A DNA stretch of 64,000 nucleotides from Halostreptopolyspora alba (GCA_003725585.1 RJMB01000017.1:1-64000), one strand, 5' to 3'. Shown: positions 9,119-17,665, counted from the first letter of the stretch. Program-made: numbers and translations. The notes: generated by a model not told the origin, from the sequence alone.

Positions 9119-9740
9119 TGCTCGTGACCCCTCCTCGCGTCAGGAATCGTGACCGATACAGCTGATCGGGCGCCGTTCCGTATCACAGATCCATTGCATT
9201 GCGTTTCGGGTGAGAAGGCGTGAATCGGACTCGAATCCGAATCGGGCGCACCCAACGAACGGCGCCCCGGCCGGCCTCGGGGCTCGGCTCAGGATCCGCC
9301 GCCGACACGTCCCGCCGGGCCTACCACGCGCGCGAACCCCTCGCCTGACCAGGCGATTTCCTGATCCGGAGGCGCCTTCCACGGCGTAGCGACGCGTGAG
9401 CGCCCGGCTCCGGTGTCTCGTGGGCCGGCCCCGGCCCGCGTCTTCCGCTCTACGCCACTCCGGGGGTGTTGCGACTCCTTTGTTCGGACACGCTCCACCT
9501 TGACCGTGTACGCACCGTGCTAACGTTGCGTGTTAGATCTGTTACCTCGTCACGGACGCGTTGTTTGTACCGGGAGGCGACCCCTCGTCCTCGTCTCGCG
9601 ACGAGCTCCAGCACGAACGAATCGTGTGCGTTACCGAGGTTTCACGCCCCCTACGTACTCAAGACACCCGCACCTGTGTGACGATATGGTCACCACCGCG
9701 TGCGAACCGTAGGGCCACGCGTGTTACCAACAAGCCGTAT
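9119..9740. other. Long intergenic region upstream of the 6C RNA
   Basis: No protein gene is supported. A TTGACC at 9500-9505 is followed 15 bases later by TAACGT, and the inverted repeat CTAACgttgcgtGTTAG (9520-9536) overlaps that possible -10. A second dyad, GTGACgatatgGTCAC, is at 9678-9693. Both could control a longer precursor of the 6C RNA or a separate small RNA. S. coelicolor has small RNA genes in the equivalent gap. Confidence 0.4.
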
Positions 9741-9750
9741 CTGGATAGAC

Positions 9751-9825
9751 GGCGCCGGCTCTACCCCCCCAGAGCCGGACCGTTAGACGGCCCCCGCTCT
9801 CCCCCCGGCGGGGGCCGTCCTTTTT
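9751..9825 (+). ncRNA. 6C RNA (actinobacterial small RNA with two C-rich hairpin loops)
   Basis: Two tandem hairpins match the defining architecture of the 6C RNA family. The first is CCGGCTCT / AGAGCCGG (9755-9778), whose 8-base loop contains seven Cs. The second is GACGGCCCCCGC / GCGGGGGCCGTC (9786-9819), whose loop ends in six Cs and which is followed by CTTTTT, so it also acts as the terminator. The family requires at least six Cs in both loops. The location between acsA and the ssd/tadA genes matches the 6C locus of S. coelicolor and supports the call. The mycobacterial relative is B11, which represses mRNAs by pairing through the C loops. The 5' end is estimated. Confidence 0.88.
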
Positions 9826-10034
9826 GGGTCCCGCGCGGGCCACCGCGGCCGCGTGTCGGGCGTCCACTCCCCTCACGGTGACCGAGTGGGGCGTGCCCAC
9901 CAGCGACCGGAAGGAACGGGACCGGGGGCGCGCCGGGTGGCCGCGTGCGCTGTCCACAGGCGGTGGATCCGGCTTTCGGGTGCCGCCGTGTTCCGGTGAG
10001 CGTGGAGCCACGTCTCCCACCCATCGGAGGTTCG

Positions 10035-11144
10035 ATGGCCACCCGGACCGCACCGCCACACCAGCGCCCATTGCTCGTCACCAACGACCCCACCCTGCTC
10101 GACGACCTCCTCCGGCTGGCGGCGGCCGCGGGCGTCGAGGCCAACGTGGCCCATGCCGCCGAGCACGCCAGCCGCGACTGGCCAACGGCGCCCCTCGTCG
10201 TCGTGGGCACCGACCTGTTGCCCTCACTGGCGGCACTGGAGCCCGAACGACGGGATGACGTCGTCGTCGCCGGGCCCGACACCCCCGCTTCCGCCGACGG
10301 CCCCGCCCCGGCCTGGGACGCCGCACTGCGCGTCGGCGCGCAGACGGTGCTCTCCCTCCCCCGAGACGAGGCCCACATGGTCGACCTCCTCGCCGAGTCC
10401 ACCGAGACACGCACGGCCCGAGCCCGGGTGGTCTCGGTCATCGGCGGCCGGGGCGGGGCCGGTGCGAGCCTCCTCGCTGTCGCGCTGGCACTGGCGGGTG
10501 AACGGGCCAACCTGCGGGTGGCGCTCGTCGACGCCGACCCCCATGGGGGCGGGCTCGACCTGCTGTTGGGGCAGGAGCACGCCGAAGGGGCTCGCTGGGA
10601 CGACCTCGTGCGACGCCAGGGCCGCATGAGCTGGCCGGCACTACGCCACGCGCTGCCCGAAACCCACGGTGTCGCCCTCGTGACGTGGGCGCACGGGCCG
10701 GCGCACCCGATCCCCACCGAGGCGATGCGGGCCGTGCTCGCCTCGGCGACCCGCGGCGCCGACCTCGTGGTCGCCGACCTTCCCCGCTCCCTCGACCCCG
10801 GCGCCGAGGAGGTGCTGCGGCGCGCCGCGACCACACTCCTGGTGGTTCCCGCCGACGTTCACGCGGTGATGTCAACGGCGCGGATCACGCCCCGCCTCAC
10901 CGACCACGTGGCCGACCTGCGGCTCGTCGTGCGCGGAGCGACACCGGAGTTCCCCGCCGAGACGATCGCGAGAACCCTGGACCTCCCACTGTCCGGCGAC
11001 ATCGCCGCCGAGCCCGGCCTCGACCGCACCCTCCGGCAGGGCGACGTCCCGGCCACCCGCCCCAAGTCACCCCTGCGCCGATTCTCCGACGGCCTCGTCG
11101 CGGAGGTCCACGGGGAGCGGTCCGGAACCGAGGACAGCGGATGA
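10035..11144 (+). CDS. ssd: Septum-site-determining protein Ssd / CpaE-like MinD-family protein
   Basis: A 369-residue protein with a receiver-like N-terminal half and a MinD/ParA-type ATPase domain from about residue 130. The P-loop is GGRGGAGAS at 137-145. It lacks both lysines of the MinD deviant Walker A motif, as reported for the mycobacterial Ssd group. VDADPHGGGLDLLLG follows as the switch region. CpaE/Ssd proteins position Tad pilus machinery or affect septation. GGAGG lies 4 bases before the ATG. The stop overlaps the tadA start (ATGA), so it leads the tad operon. The upstream extension of the frame was rejected because it lacks a ribosome binding site. Confidence 0.88.
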   Translation: MATRTAPPHQRPLLVTNDPTLLDDLLRLAAAAGVEANVAHAAEHASRDWPTAPLVVVGTDLLPSLAALEPERRDDVVVAGPDTPASADGPAPAWDAALRVGAQTVLSLPRDEAHMVDLLAESTETRTARARVVSVIGGRGGAGASLLAVALALAGERANLRVALVDADPHGGGLDLLLGQEHAEGARWDDLVRRQGRMSWPALRHALPETHGVALVTWAHGPAHPIPTEAMRAVLASATRGADLVVADLPRSLDPGAEEVLRRAATTLLVVPADVHAVMSTARITPRLTDHVADLRLVVRGATPEFPAETIARTLDLPLSGDIAAEPGLDRTLRQGDVPATRPKSPLRRFSDGLVAEVHGERSGTEDSG

Positions 11145-12349
11145 CCCCCGCTCCGCCCGACCCCGCACCCGACCCAGTCCTACTCGAAGCGGTGCGTGCC
11201 CGCCTGGTGCGCGAGGGCGCCGAGCCCTCGCCCGCGCACGTGGCGGCGGCGCTGCGCGCCGAGGGAGGGGTCCTCGGCGACGCCGAGATCCTCGCGATCG
11301 TTCGGCTGCTGCGCGCCGACCTCACCGGGGCCGGCCCCCTCGACCCGCTGCTGGCCGAACCAAGTATCACCGACATCCTGGTCAATGGCCCCACCGAGGT
11401 GTGGGTCGACAACGGTTCCGGGCTCCGGCCGGCGCCGGGGGTTCGTTTCACCGACGACGAAGCGGTCCAGCGACTCGCCCAGCGGTTGGCGGCCCAGGCC
11501 GGTCGGCGGCTGGACGCCGCCGCTCCCTGGGTCGACGCCCGACTGCCCGCCTCCGGTGCCCGGTTGCACGCCGTACTCCCCCCGGTGGCGCCCGAACGCA
11601 CCCACCTGTCACTGCGACTTCCTCGCCAATCGGTGTTCACCCTCGACGAGCTCGTCGGCTCCGGAAGCGTCCCGCCGGGCGGCGCCCAGTTGCTCCGGGC
11701 GTTGGTCACTTCCCGGCACGCGTTCCTGGTCTGCGGAGGTACCGGAACCGGAAAGACCACGCTGCTGTCGAGCCTGCTGTCGTTGGCCGATCCCAGCGAG
11801 CGACTGCTGCTCGTCGAGGACTCCGCCGAGTTGCGCCCCGAGCACCCGCACGTGGTCCGGTTGCAGGCGCGTCCGCCCAACATCGAGGGGACCGGCGAGG
11901 TGAGCCTGCACCAGCTGGTGCGTCAGGCCCTCCGGATGCGCCCCGACCGGCTCGTGGTGGGGGAGGCCCGAGGCGGCGAGGTCGTCGATCTCCTGAGTGC
12001 CATGAACACCGGCCACGAGGGAGGCGCGAGTACGCTGCACGCCAACGCGGCGGCCGACCTTCCCGCGCGCGTGGAGGCCCTCGGGTGCGCCGCCGGACTC
12101 AGCCGTGAGGCCGTGCACAGCCAGCTCGCCGCCACTCGGGCGCTCGTGGTGCACCTGGTCCGCGAACCCTCCGGAGCGCGCCGGGTCGCCGAGGTCCGTG
12201 TGCTGCGGCGCGACACCGGCGGCCTCGTGCGGGCCGTGCCCGCGGTCGGGTTCCCCACGGTCGGACACATCGTGCGTCACGAGGCGATCCACGACCTCAC
12301 CGCCCTCGTGGGCGACAACTGGCTACCACCCACCGCCACCGAAGGGTGA
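11141..12349 (+). CDS. tadA: Tad pilus assembly ATPase TadA/CpaF
   Basis: A 402-residue type II/IV secretion ATPase that powers Flp pilus assembly at the inner face of the membrane. Walker [10 protein letters not shown] is at 199-207. A Walker B region RLVVGE at 270-275 and the conserved STLHAN at 297-302 follow. The N-terminal [10 protein letters not shown] at 75-84 is typical of CpaF. The ATG overlaps the ssd stop by 4 bases. The last bases overlap the possible GTG start of tadB, so ssd-tadA-tadB are probably translationally coupled. Confidence 0.95.
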   Translation: MTPAPPDPAPDPVLLEAVRARLVREGAEPSPAHVAAALRAEGGVLGDAEILAIVRLLRADLTGAGPLDPLLAEPSITDILVNGPTEVWVDNGSGLRPAPGVRFTDDEAVQRLAQRLAAQAGRRLDAAAPWVDARLPASGARLHAVLPPVAPERTHLSLRLPRQSVFTLDELVGSGSVPPGGAQLLRALVTSRHAFLVCGGTGTGKTTLLSSLLSLADPSERLLLVEDSAELRPEHPHVVRLQARPPNIEGTGEVSLHQLVRQALRMRPDRLVVGEARGGEVVDLLSAMNTGHEGGASTLHANAAADLPARVEALGCAAGLSREAVHSQLAATRALVVHLVREPSGARRVAEVRVLRRDTGGLVRAVPAVGFPTVGHIVRHEAIHDLTALVGDNWLPPTATEG

Positions 12350-12354
12350 CCCCC

Positions 12355-13146
12355 ATGTCCGGACTCGATCCCCCCGCCCCGCCGGGGTGGCTCCTCACCG
12401 CCGGGGTGCCGGGGTGGCTGGTCATCGTCGGCGCGGGCGGGTGGGGGTTGCTCCACCTGCTGCCGGGTGTTCCCACCTTCCGGTTGCGAGCCGTGGCCGC
12501 GGCGCGGGAACCCCGCACGGATGGTGGGCGCGCCGGGCGAACGGTCGCGGCGCTGCGCCGGCGTATCGAGACCGCCCTCGGCCGGGAGCGCGCCCGTCGC
12601 AGGCGGGCCACGATCGAGCTTTGCCGCGGCCTGGCCACCGAGCTCCGGACCGGTCGCGCGCCCGTCGCCGCGTTCCGCTCCGCGTTGGCGGGGCTCGACC
12701 CCTCGTTCGTCGGTGAGCTCGCCCACGTCACCGCCGCGGCCCACACCGGCGCCGATCTCGTGCCCGCGCTGCGATCGGCCGCCACCCGCGACGGCGCCGA
12801 AGGGTTGGGCTATCTCGCCGCCTGCTGGCAGGTCACCTCCGCGACCGGGGCGGGGCTCGCCGCCGTGGTGGACCGGCTGTCAGAGAGTCTCGCGCACGAC
12901 GAGGCGCACCGTCAGGAGGTGGCCGCGCAACTCGCCGGGCCGCGGACCACCGCGGTGCTGTTGGGCTCGCTCCCCGCCCTCGGGCTGGCCATGGCCACCG
13001 CCGTGGGTAGCGCGCCCGTGCGTTTCCTGTTCACCACACCGCCGGGCCTCATGTGCCTGTTCGCCGGTCTGGCGCTCGACGCGCTCGGCCTGTGGTGGAC
13101 CCACCGGATGGTGCGCCGGGTGCTGGTCACGGTCGAAGGCGGGTGA
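12355..13146 (+). CDS. tadB: Tad pilus platform protein TadB (type II secretion F domain)
   Basis: A 263-residue membrane protein. A hydrophobic segment spans residues 16-37. The cytoplasmic GspF/T2SSF helical domain follows (about 65-190, with LCRGLATELRTG-like helices), and two C-terminal membrane helices lie near 205-250. The ATG at 12355 has AAGGG about 8 bases upstream. An alternative in-frame GTG at 12346 overlaps the tadA stop in a GTGA arrangement. TadB forms the inner-membrane platform with TadC. Confidence 0.85.
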   Translation: MSGLDPPAPPGWLLTAGVPGWLVIVGAGGWGLLHLLPGVPTFRLRAVAAAREPRTDGGRAGRTVAALRRRIETALGRERARRRRATIELCRGLATELRTGRAPVAAFRSALAGLDPSFVGELAHVTAAAHTGADLVPALRSAATRDGAEGLGYLAACWQVTSATGAGLAAVVDRLSESLAHDEAHRQEVAAQLAGPRTTAVLLGSLPALGLAMATAVGSAPVRFLFTTPPGLMCLFAGLALDALGLWWTHRMVRRVLVTVEGG

Positions 13147-13182
13147 CGGTACCCGACGGCCCCCTGTTCTAGGAGAGAGCCC

Positions 13183-13917
13183 ATGTCTCTGGTCGCACTC
13201 GCCACCGTGGCGTTCGGCGCCATCGCCGTCAGGCTGCTGGTCTACGACGGGAGTTTCGCACGCCGGCGCCTTGCCGCTTTACTCCCTCCGGCAGCACCCC
13301 GAGCCGAAAAGCGCAACCGCTGGCTTGGCCACCTGGTACGTGCCAGCGTGGGCTGCCTGCCCGCTCTCACTCTCGCGCTGCTTCTGGACCCCGTGGCCGG
13401 TCTCGTGACCGGGGCCGTCCTGGGGGGCGTGCTCTGCTGGCGGACGTGCCGGCGCCCCGGCCGCACGGCCGGGGCGGGGGCGGTGGCCGGCCTGCCGGTC
13501 GCCGTCGACCTGCTGGCCGCGGGGGTACGTGCCGGTGGGACGATCAGCGGGGTTCTGGCCGCTGTCACCCCCGCGTTGGGTGGGCCGCTCGGCGGGGCGT
13601 TGGCGGGCGTGGCCGAACGGGTGCGCCTGGGGGCGGAACCCGCCGCGGCCTGGCGTGGACCTCACGCTCCCGCGGAGCTGGCCGCCGTGGGCCGCGCGAT
13701 CGCCCGGGCCAGCGAGACCGGGGCCCCGATCACCGACATCCTGGAGCGGCAGGCGACCGAGGCGCGTCAGCGGGAACGAACCCGCGTCCACGCCGCGACA
13801 CAGCGACTCGGGGTGCTGGTCGTCGCTCCACTGGGGTTGTGCTTCCTGCCCGCGTTCGTCCTCATCGGCATCGTGCCGCTGGCGGCCGGGCTCATCTCCG
13901 GTCTCGAGCTGTCCTGA
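13183..13917 (+). CDS. tadC: Tad pilus platform protein TadC (type II secretion F domain)
   Basis: A 244-residue membrane protein with two or three N-terminal hydrophobic segments (residues 1-20 and 50-85), a T2SSF helical domain at about 100-205, and a strong C-terminal membrane helix at 208-243. It pairs with TadB to form the pilus platform. GGAGAG precedes the ATG. The gene ends 56 bases before a strong convergent terminator and faces the pilin genes that read leftward. Confidence 0.88.
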   Translation: MSLVALATVAFGAIAVRLLVYDGSFARRRLAALLPPAAPRAEKRNRWLGHLVRASVGCLPALTLALLLDPVAGLVTGAVLGGVLCWRTCRRPGRTAGAGAVAGLPVAVDLLAAGVRAGGTISGVLAAVTPALGGPLGGALAGVAERVRLGAEPAAAWRGPHAPAELAAVGRAIARASETGAPITDILERQATEARQRERTRVHAATQRLGVLVVAPLGLCFLPAFVLIGIVPLAAGLISGLELS

Positions 13918-13972
13918 CGCTACCTGGCCGGTGGCGCGCACCCGCGCCAGGAGGGGCGGGATCACCGTGGTC

Positions 13973-14017
13973 GGTGACGGCGTGGGCGCGAGGGGAGGCA
14001 GCGTCCACGCCGTCACC
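13973..14017. terminator. Bidirectional terminator between the two halves of the tad locus
   Basis: Arms GGTGACGGCGTGG and CCACGCCGTCACC form a perfect 13-bp stem with a 19-base loop. It sits between the converging tadC and TadE-like genes and can serve both. Confidence 0.75.
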
Positions 14018-14057
14018 CTGGGGGAGGCCCGAGTGCCCTGGCCAACGAACCCGGGAG

Positions 14058-14459
14058 TCAGGGGGTTCCGACCGGTCCCGCGCGGGCTCTCGCGCGCACC
14101 TCACCGGGCCACATCCGGGCGGACACACCGACCTCGGTGTACACCGTGAGGCCGGAGACCACACAGTCGGTGAGGTGGGCGTCGTTCTTCTCGGCGACCT
14201 CGCGTGCCACGGCGCACGGCTCGCCGTTCCCGTTGCCGACCCGCCGCGCCTCCGACAGCGCCGCCAGGTCGGCGGCGGTGGCGGCGCGGTGACGGTCGGT
14301 GCGGACACCGGCCAGTGTTACGACAGTCAGCGCGCAGAACCAGATCACAACGCAGAGTGTGAGTACCCAGATTGTGCCGGACCCCGTTTCCGAGCCCGCC
14401 GGTGGGGCCCGCCAACGTGGCCAGGACCCAGCAGTGGGACTCCAGGGGTCACGACGCAT
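14058..14459 (-). CDS. TadE-like secretion protein (Rv3654c type)
   Basis: A 133-residue protein with one N-terminal membrane helix (about residues 28-50) after a GSETGSG segment, then a small extracytoplasmic domain with two Cys. This fits the Rv3654c-type TadE-like helicase/secretion neighbourhood family, a probable minor pilin. Unlike the other two pilins it has no Glu at +5 after the Gly. GAGGAG lies 6 bases before the ATG. The start overlaps the end of the TadE gene by 11 bases, so the two are coupled. Confidence 0.75.
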   Translation of the reverse strand: MRRDPWSPTAGSWPRWRAPPAGSETGSGTIWVLTLCVVIWFCALTVVTLAGVRTDRHRAATAADLAALSEARRVGNGNGEPCAVAREVAEKNDAHLTDCVVSGLTVYTEVGVSARMWPGEVRARARAGPVGTP

Positions 14460-14835
14460 GGCGATCTCCTCGCGTTTCTCGGCCCTCCGGCTCCATTGGG
14501 ATGGTGGCCTTACCGGTGACCTCAAAAGGGGTCCCGATGCCCGGCCCGAGCGCGACCGGGGCGCGCACGACGACCCGGGCGAATCCCGCCTCGTCGGAAA
14601 GCTCGGTTTCGGCACGCTCGGGCGCCACCGCGCTGACCGAGGACCGCACCGTCGCCTCGCTGTCGCCGCGGGCCAGTGCCCGGGCGCCGACACGGGCGGC
14701 ATCGACACAGGCGAGATGCGCGGCCGCGGCCTGAACAGCCGCGAGCGCGATCCCCAGGACCAGAGCGAGGCTCGGTAGCGCGACGGCGGTCTCGGCGGTG
14801 ACCGAACCGCGTTCAGCCCACGGTCTGGAGCGCAT
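14449..14835 (-). CDS. tadE: TadE family pseudopilin
   Basis: A 128-residue pseudopilin. The leader ends RGSVTAETAVALPSL, with Gly at -1 and Glu at +5 relative to the expected prepilin cleavage, followed by one hydrophobic helix and an extracytoplasmic domain. The family helps pilus assembly or forms minor subunits. The gene overlaps the DUF4244 gene upstream by 23 bases and the TadE-like gene downstream by 11, so the three form a tight operon. Confidence 0.85.
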   Translation of the reverse strand: MRSRPWAERGSVTAETAVALPSLALVLGIALAAVQAAAAHLACVDAARVGARALARGDSEATVRSSVSAVAPERAETELSDEAGFARVVVRAPVALGPGIGTPFEVTGKATIPMEPEGRETRGDRHAS

Positions 14836-15025
14836 CGGTGACGATCCGGGTGAGCGTCTCGCGGACCTGTGAGCTGGTCAGTATCAGGTAGAGCGCGGCG
14901 GCGAACGCGCACGCGGTCGCCGTGCCGATAGCGTACTCGGCGGTGGACATCCCCTGGTCGAGGGCGGAGGGGACCGGGAGCCGCGGCCGGCAACGGGTGG
15001 TCACCGCGGTGGGGCGAAAGGGCAT
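14813..15025 (-). CDS. Flp-type pilin, DUF4244 family
   Basis: A 70-residue protein with a positively charged 25-residue leader and then GMSTAEYAIGTATACAFAAA. This gives the Flp-type cleavage site G/MSTAE with Glu at +5 and Tyr at +6, plus one hydrophobic helix. DUF4244 proteins are the likely major pilins of actinobacterial Tad systems. AAGGAG lies 6 bases before the ATG. It is the first gene of the leftward pilin operon and is encoded opposite to the tadABC motor genes. No prepilin peptidase is seen in the window. Confidence 0.85.
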   Translation of the reverse strand: MPFRPTAVTTRCRPRLPVPSALDQGMSTAEYAIGTATACAFAAALYLILTSSQVRETLTRIVTDALQTVG

Positions 15026-15880
15026 GGTGGTCTCCTTCGGCTGGATGGGCCGGACGGCCGGGAACCCCGGCGCGAACCAGCCTGCTGGAAGCCGGGCCGG
15101 CCGGGAAAGGCACGTCGCACCACTGTGGACGGAGTTCCGCACGCCCCTCCGTGCGCGGGTCGCGGTGTAGGCACCGGGGCCGGGAGACCGGGGTCTCAAC
15201 CCGTGGTGAGGCGGCTCCTCGAGGTCGCCACGCCCAGCCACGACCAGTACCGGTAGTCGCTCACCCCACCCACAGCGGGCGCGGCCATGGGAGGGCAGCC
15301 TGCCGCGGAGCCCACACCGCGTCCCCTCAACTCGGGCACCACTGGGGGACTCAGCGCCGGGTTCCCCGAAATCCCACGAGACCGAGGCGCCCGACCCCGG
15401 AAGAATATCCGGGAAATCACCGGTCCGGGGACCATTAACCACACAAACGGACCAAGAATATCCTGGACAGCGGGGCGGTGAAACTATTCGAGTTTTTCTC
15501 CCAGCTCGCGCGTTGACGCTGGAAACACCGGGCGCGACACTTTTTTCGGATACCGCGATAGCGGACACAACCAAAGAGACGCGTTTCGTCCGAACACCCG
15601 ATACCGGACGTGAACGCGGAGGACAGACGCGACGATGCCACGATAGTGCACCAACACCCGCGTTTCCTGGTTCACCACATGAGCGCGACGGAGACGAACG
15701 GCATTCATCGCCAGTGACCCCCGACGTTCGTGCCAACGACGAACGAAGGGAGGATTGGCCTGCTCAATTCTGATCACACCGTGAACGTGGCCCATCACAA
15801 CCGGGCTCGGACGAACCCCCGACGCTTCATTCCATTTCACGTCCGCGCCCGAGAAACCCCGATGAAAACGAGGAGGAATC
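15026..15880. other. 855-base intergenic region with repeated AAGAATATCC
   Basis: It separates the leftward pilin operon from the rightward secreted-protein gene, so it holds both promoters. AAGAATATCC followed by (G/T)GG occurs at 15401-15413 and again at 15454-15466, 53 bases apart, close to five helical turns. Open frames across it lack start signals and look like shadows. Confidence 0.4.
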
Positions 15881-17008
15881 GTGTTCCCACGACGATTCAC
15901 ATCCACTGCCGTCGCCATGGCATTAGCGTTCGGCCTGGCGGTGACGATGGGAGGTTCCGGCACCGCCGCCGCCGACGAACAGGAAGCACCGGAACAGCGG
16001 GAACAGGCGCAGGAGAGTAGCCAGGAGGCAGCTCAGGAGCGCGCCCAAAACGACGCCGCCGATTCGGAGGAGAGTCGGGGAGATGCCCGGGAGGAGAGCA
16101 CGACCGTCAAGTACGGACCGTGGACCATCCCCGCCGCCGACGATGGCCACGAGGACGAGGAGGGCGCCGACGCCGCGGGCGGCCTTCCCGGCTGGCCCGG
16201 TAACGGCGACGATGAGGGCGACGGACACGCGCATCACGGCCAAGAGGGCGGTATCGAGTTCAACGTCGACAAGCCGTGTGAGGACTGCTTCATAACGGGC
16301 TTCACCCCGAAGATGACCTACGCGGACGACGGCACCGACGCGCACGTCAACGAAGGCCCGATGCTGCACCATTACGTGATCTTCAACAGTGGCGCGCGGG
16401 ACGCCGTGTGCCCCGGTTCGGAGCGGAAGCTCTCATCCGGTAACGAGCGTGTCCCCAGCGACCTCCCCGAGGGATACGGGATCAAAATCGACGAGCGCGA
16501 GCGGTGGTCGCTGAACTACGACCTGATGAACATGGATCCCGCGGAGGCGAAGGACGTCAACATCGAGATCGACTTCACCTACGTGCCCGCCTCCAAGGCC
16601 GGAGACATGAAGCCGCTCACACCCCTCTGGCTGGATGTCGGCGGCTGCTTCGGCAGCGAGTACGACGCCCCCGAGGGCGACAGCACCGAGTCCGCCACCT
16701 GGACCTCCGATGTCTCCGGTGACCTCGTGTACGCGCGCGGACACCTGCACCACGCGGGCCACTCTCTCTGGGCCGAGAACACCACCCGGGGCACCGAGCT
16801 CTGCCACATAGAAGCCGAGGAAGGGGGATCTCCCGAGTTCATCGACATGGAGGGGCACGGCCAGATCTCGGACATGCCACCGTGCAGCGGTGACCTGGGG
16901 CGAATCGAGGAAGGTGACGTCCTGGAGACCTCCGCCCGGTACGTCATCGAAGGGCACTCCCACGACGACGTGATGGGGATCATGATCGGTTATCTGGCCG
17001 AGGACTGA
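15881..17008 (+). CDS. Secreted copper monooxygenase-like protein (SURNod19/PHM-like), with acidic linker
   Basis: A 375-residue exported protein. Residues 1-31 form a signal peptide with Arg residues, a hydrophobic core and an Ala-rich cleavage region. Residues 32-110 are low-complexity, Glu/Gln/Asp-rich, then Gly/His-rich. The folded part contains CEDCFITGF, GPMLHHYVIF and ARGHLHHAGHSLW. These paired His motifs are typical of PHM-like copper type II monooxygenase folds and the SURNod19 family. I infer metal binding; activity is unknown. Start GTG follows GAGGAGGAATC. The nearby DoxX gene may be co-transcribed. Family assignment is by eye from the motifs. Confidence 0.6.
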   Translation: MFPRRFTSTAVAMALAFGLAVTMGGSGTAAADEQEAPEQREQAQESSQEAAQERAQNDAADSEESRGDAREESTTVKYGPWTIPAADDGHEDEEGADAAGGLPGWPGNGDDEGDGHAHHGQEGGIEFNVDKPCEDCFITGFTPKMTYADDGTDAHVNEGPMLHHYVIFNSGARDAVCPGSERKLSSGNERVPSDLPEGYGIKIDERERWSLNYDLMNMDPAEAKDVNIEIDFTYVPASKAGDMKPLTPLWLDVGGCFGSEYDAPEGDSTESATWTSDVSGDLVYARGHLHHAGHSLWAENTTRGTELCHIEAEEGGSPEFIDMEGHGQISDMPPCSGDLGRIEEGDVLETSARYVIEGHSHDDVMGIMIGYLAED

Positions 17009-17135
17009 TCCGCTTCGGCCGGGGCCGACCCCAGCGTGACCGGCCCCGGCCAACCCCCGCTGCGACGAATCGCCAGCCCGCTCCACAGGAGGTTCGCTCC
17101 CGCCCAACGGCGGGGTGGCCACGCAAGGAGAGCTC

Positions 17136-17576
17136 ATGAATCTGGATCAGCTCCGCGGACCGGTACTCTCCCTGTTCCGCATTGTGACAGGACTGTTGTT
17201 TTTGTTCCACGGCGTGTCCTCGATGTTCGGGGTACTCGGCGGCAACCAGGGCACCGGGCTCGCCGTCGAGTTCGCCGTCTGGCCGAGCTGGTGGGCGGCA
17301 CTGATTCAGCTGGTCTGCGGCACACTCGTGCTCGCCGGCCTGTTCACCCGCCCGAACGCGACGCTCGCCTCGGGGTCGATGGCCTACGCCTACTTCACGG
17401 TCCACCAGCCCGAAGGGCTGGTTCCGTTGACCAACGGAGGTGAGCTGCCGGCGATGTACTGCTGGGCGTTCCTGCTCATCGCCGTGTTGGGTCCGGGCAA
17501 CTGGGCACTGGACACGGTGATTCGCCGCCTGCGTACCGGCGACGCGAACGCGACCTCCTCGGCCCGTACGGCGTGA
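17136..17576 (+). CDS. DoxX family membrane protein
   Basis: A 146-residue protein with four hydrophobic helices and the DoxX pattern RIVTGLLFLFHGVSSMFG near the N-terminus. DoxX proteins are often linked to thiol or oxidative stress and to membrane-bound oxidoreductases, but the biochemical role is unsettled. The ATG at 17136 follows AAGGAG; an in-frame GTG at 17115 has no ribosome binding site. It lies 127 bases after the secreted PHM-like gene and ends at a strong hairpin. Confidence 0.85.
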   Translation: MNLDQLRGPVLSLFRIVTGLLFLFHGVSSMFGVLGGNQGTGLAVEFAVWPSWWAALIQLVCGTLVLAGLFTRPNATLASGSMAYAYFTVHQPEGLVPLTNGGELPAMYCWAFLLIAVLGPGNWALDTVIRRLRTGDANATSSARTA

Positions 17577-17602
17577 ACGACGCGGCTAGGACATCCCCGG
17601 TC

Positions 17603-17640
17603 GTGTGGTCTCCACGGGTTCCCGCCCGTGGAGACCACAC
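17603..17640. terminator. Bidirectional terminator between doxX and the helicase
   Basis: Arms GTGTGGTCTCCACGGG and CCCGTGGAGACCACAC form a perfect 16-bp stem with loop TTCCCG between two convergent genes. Confidence 0.85.
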
Positions 17641-17665
17641 CCGTGTCCGGCGTCCCAGCGAGCGG

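Noticed and set aside
9207..9250. tRNA-like GGATTCGAGTCC T-arm sequence on the minus strand
   Set aside because: No matching acceptor, D or anticodon stems could be found around it.
9676..9694. Crp site upstream of the 6C RNA
   Set aside because: GTGACgatatgGTCAC has the half sites two bases too far apart (TGTGA-N8-TCAC) for a Crp site.
9466..9881. Short rightward frames over the 6C RNA region
   Set aside because: They run through the RNA hairpins and terminator and have no start signals.
16433..17137. 234-codon leftward frame opposite the secreted PHM-like gene
   Set aside because: Low-complexity Gly/Val/His sequence and no start signal; the plus-strand gene has a signal peptide and a ribosome binding site.
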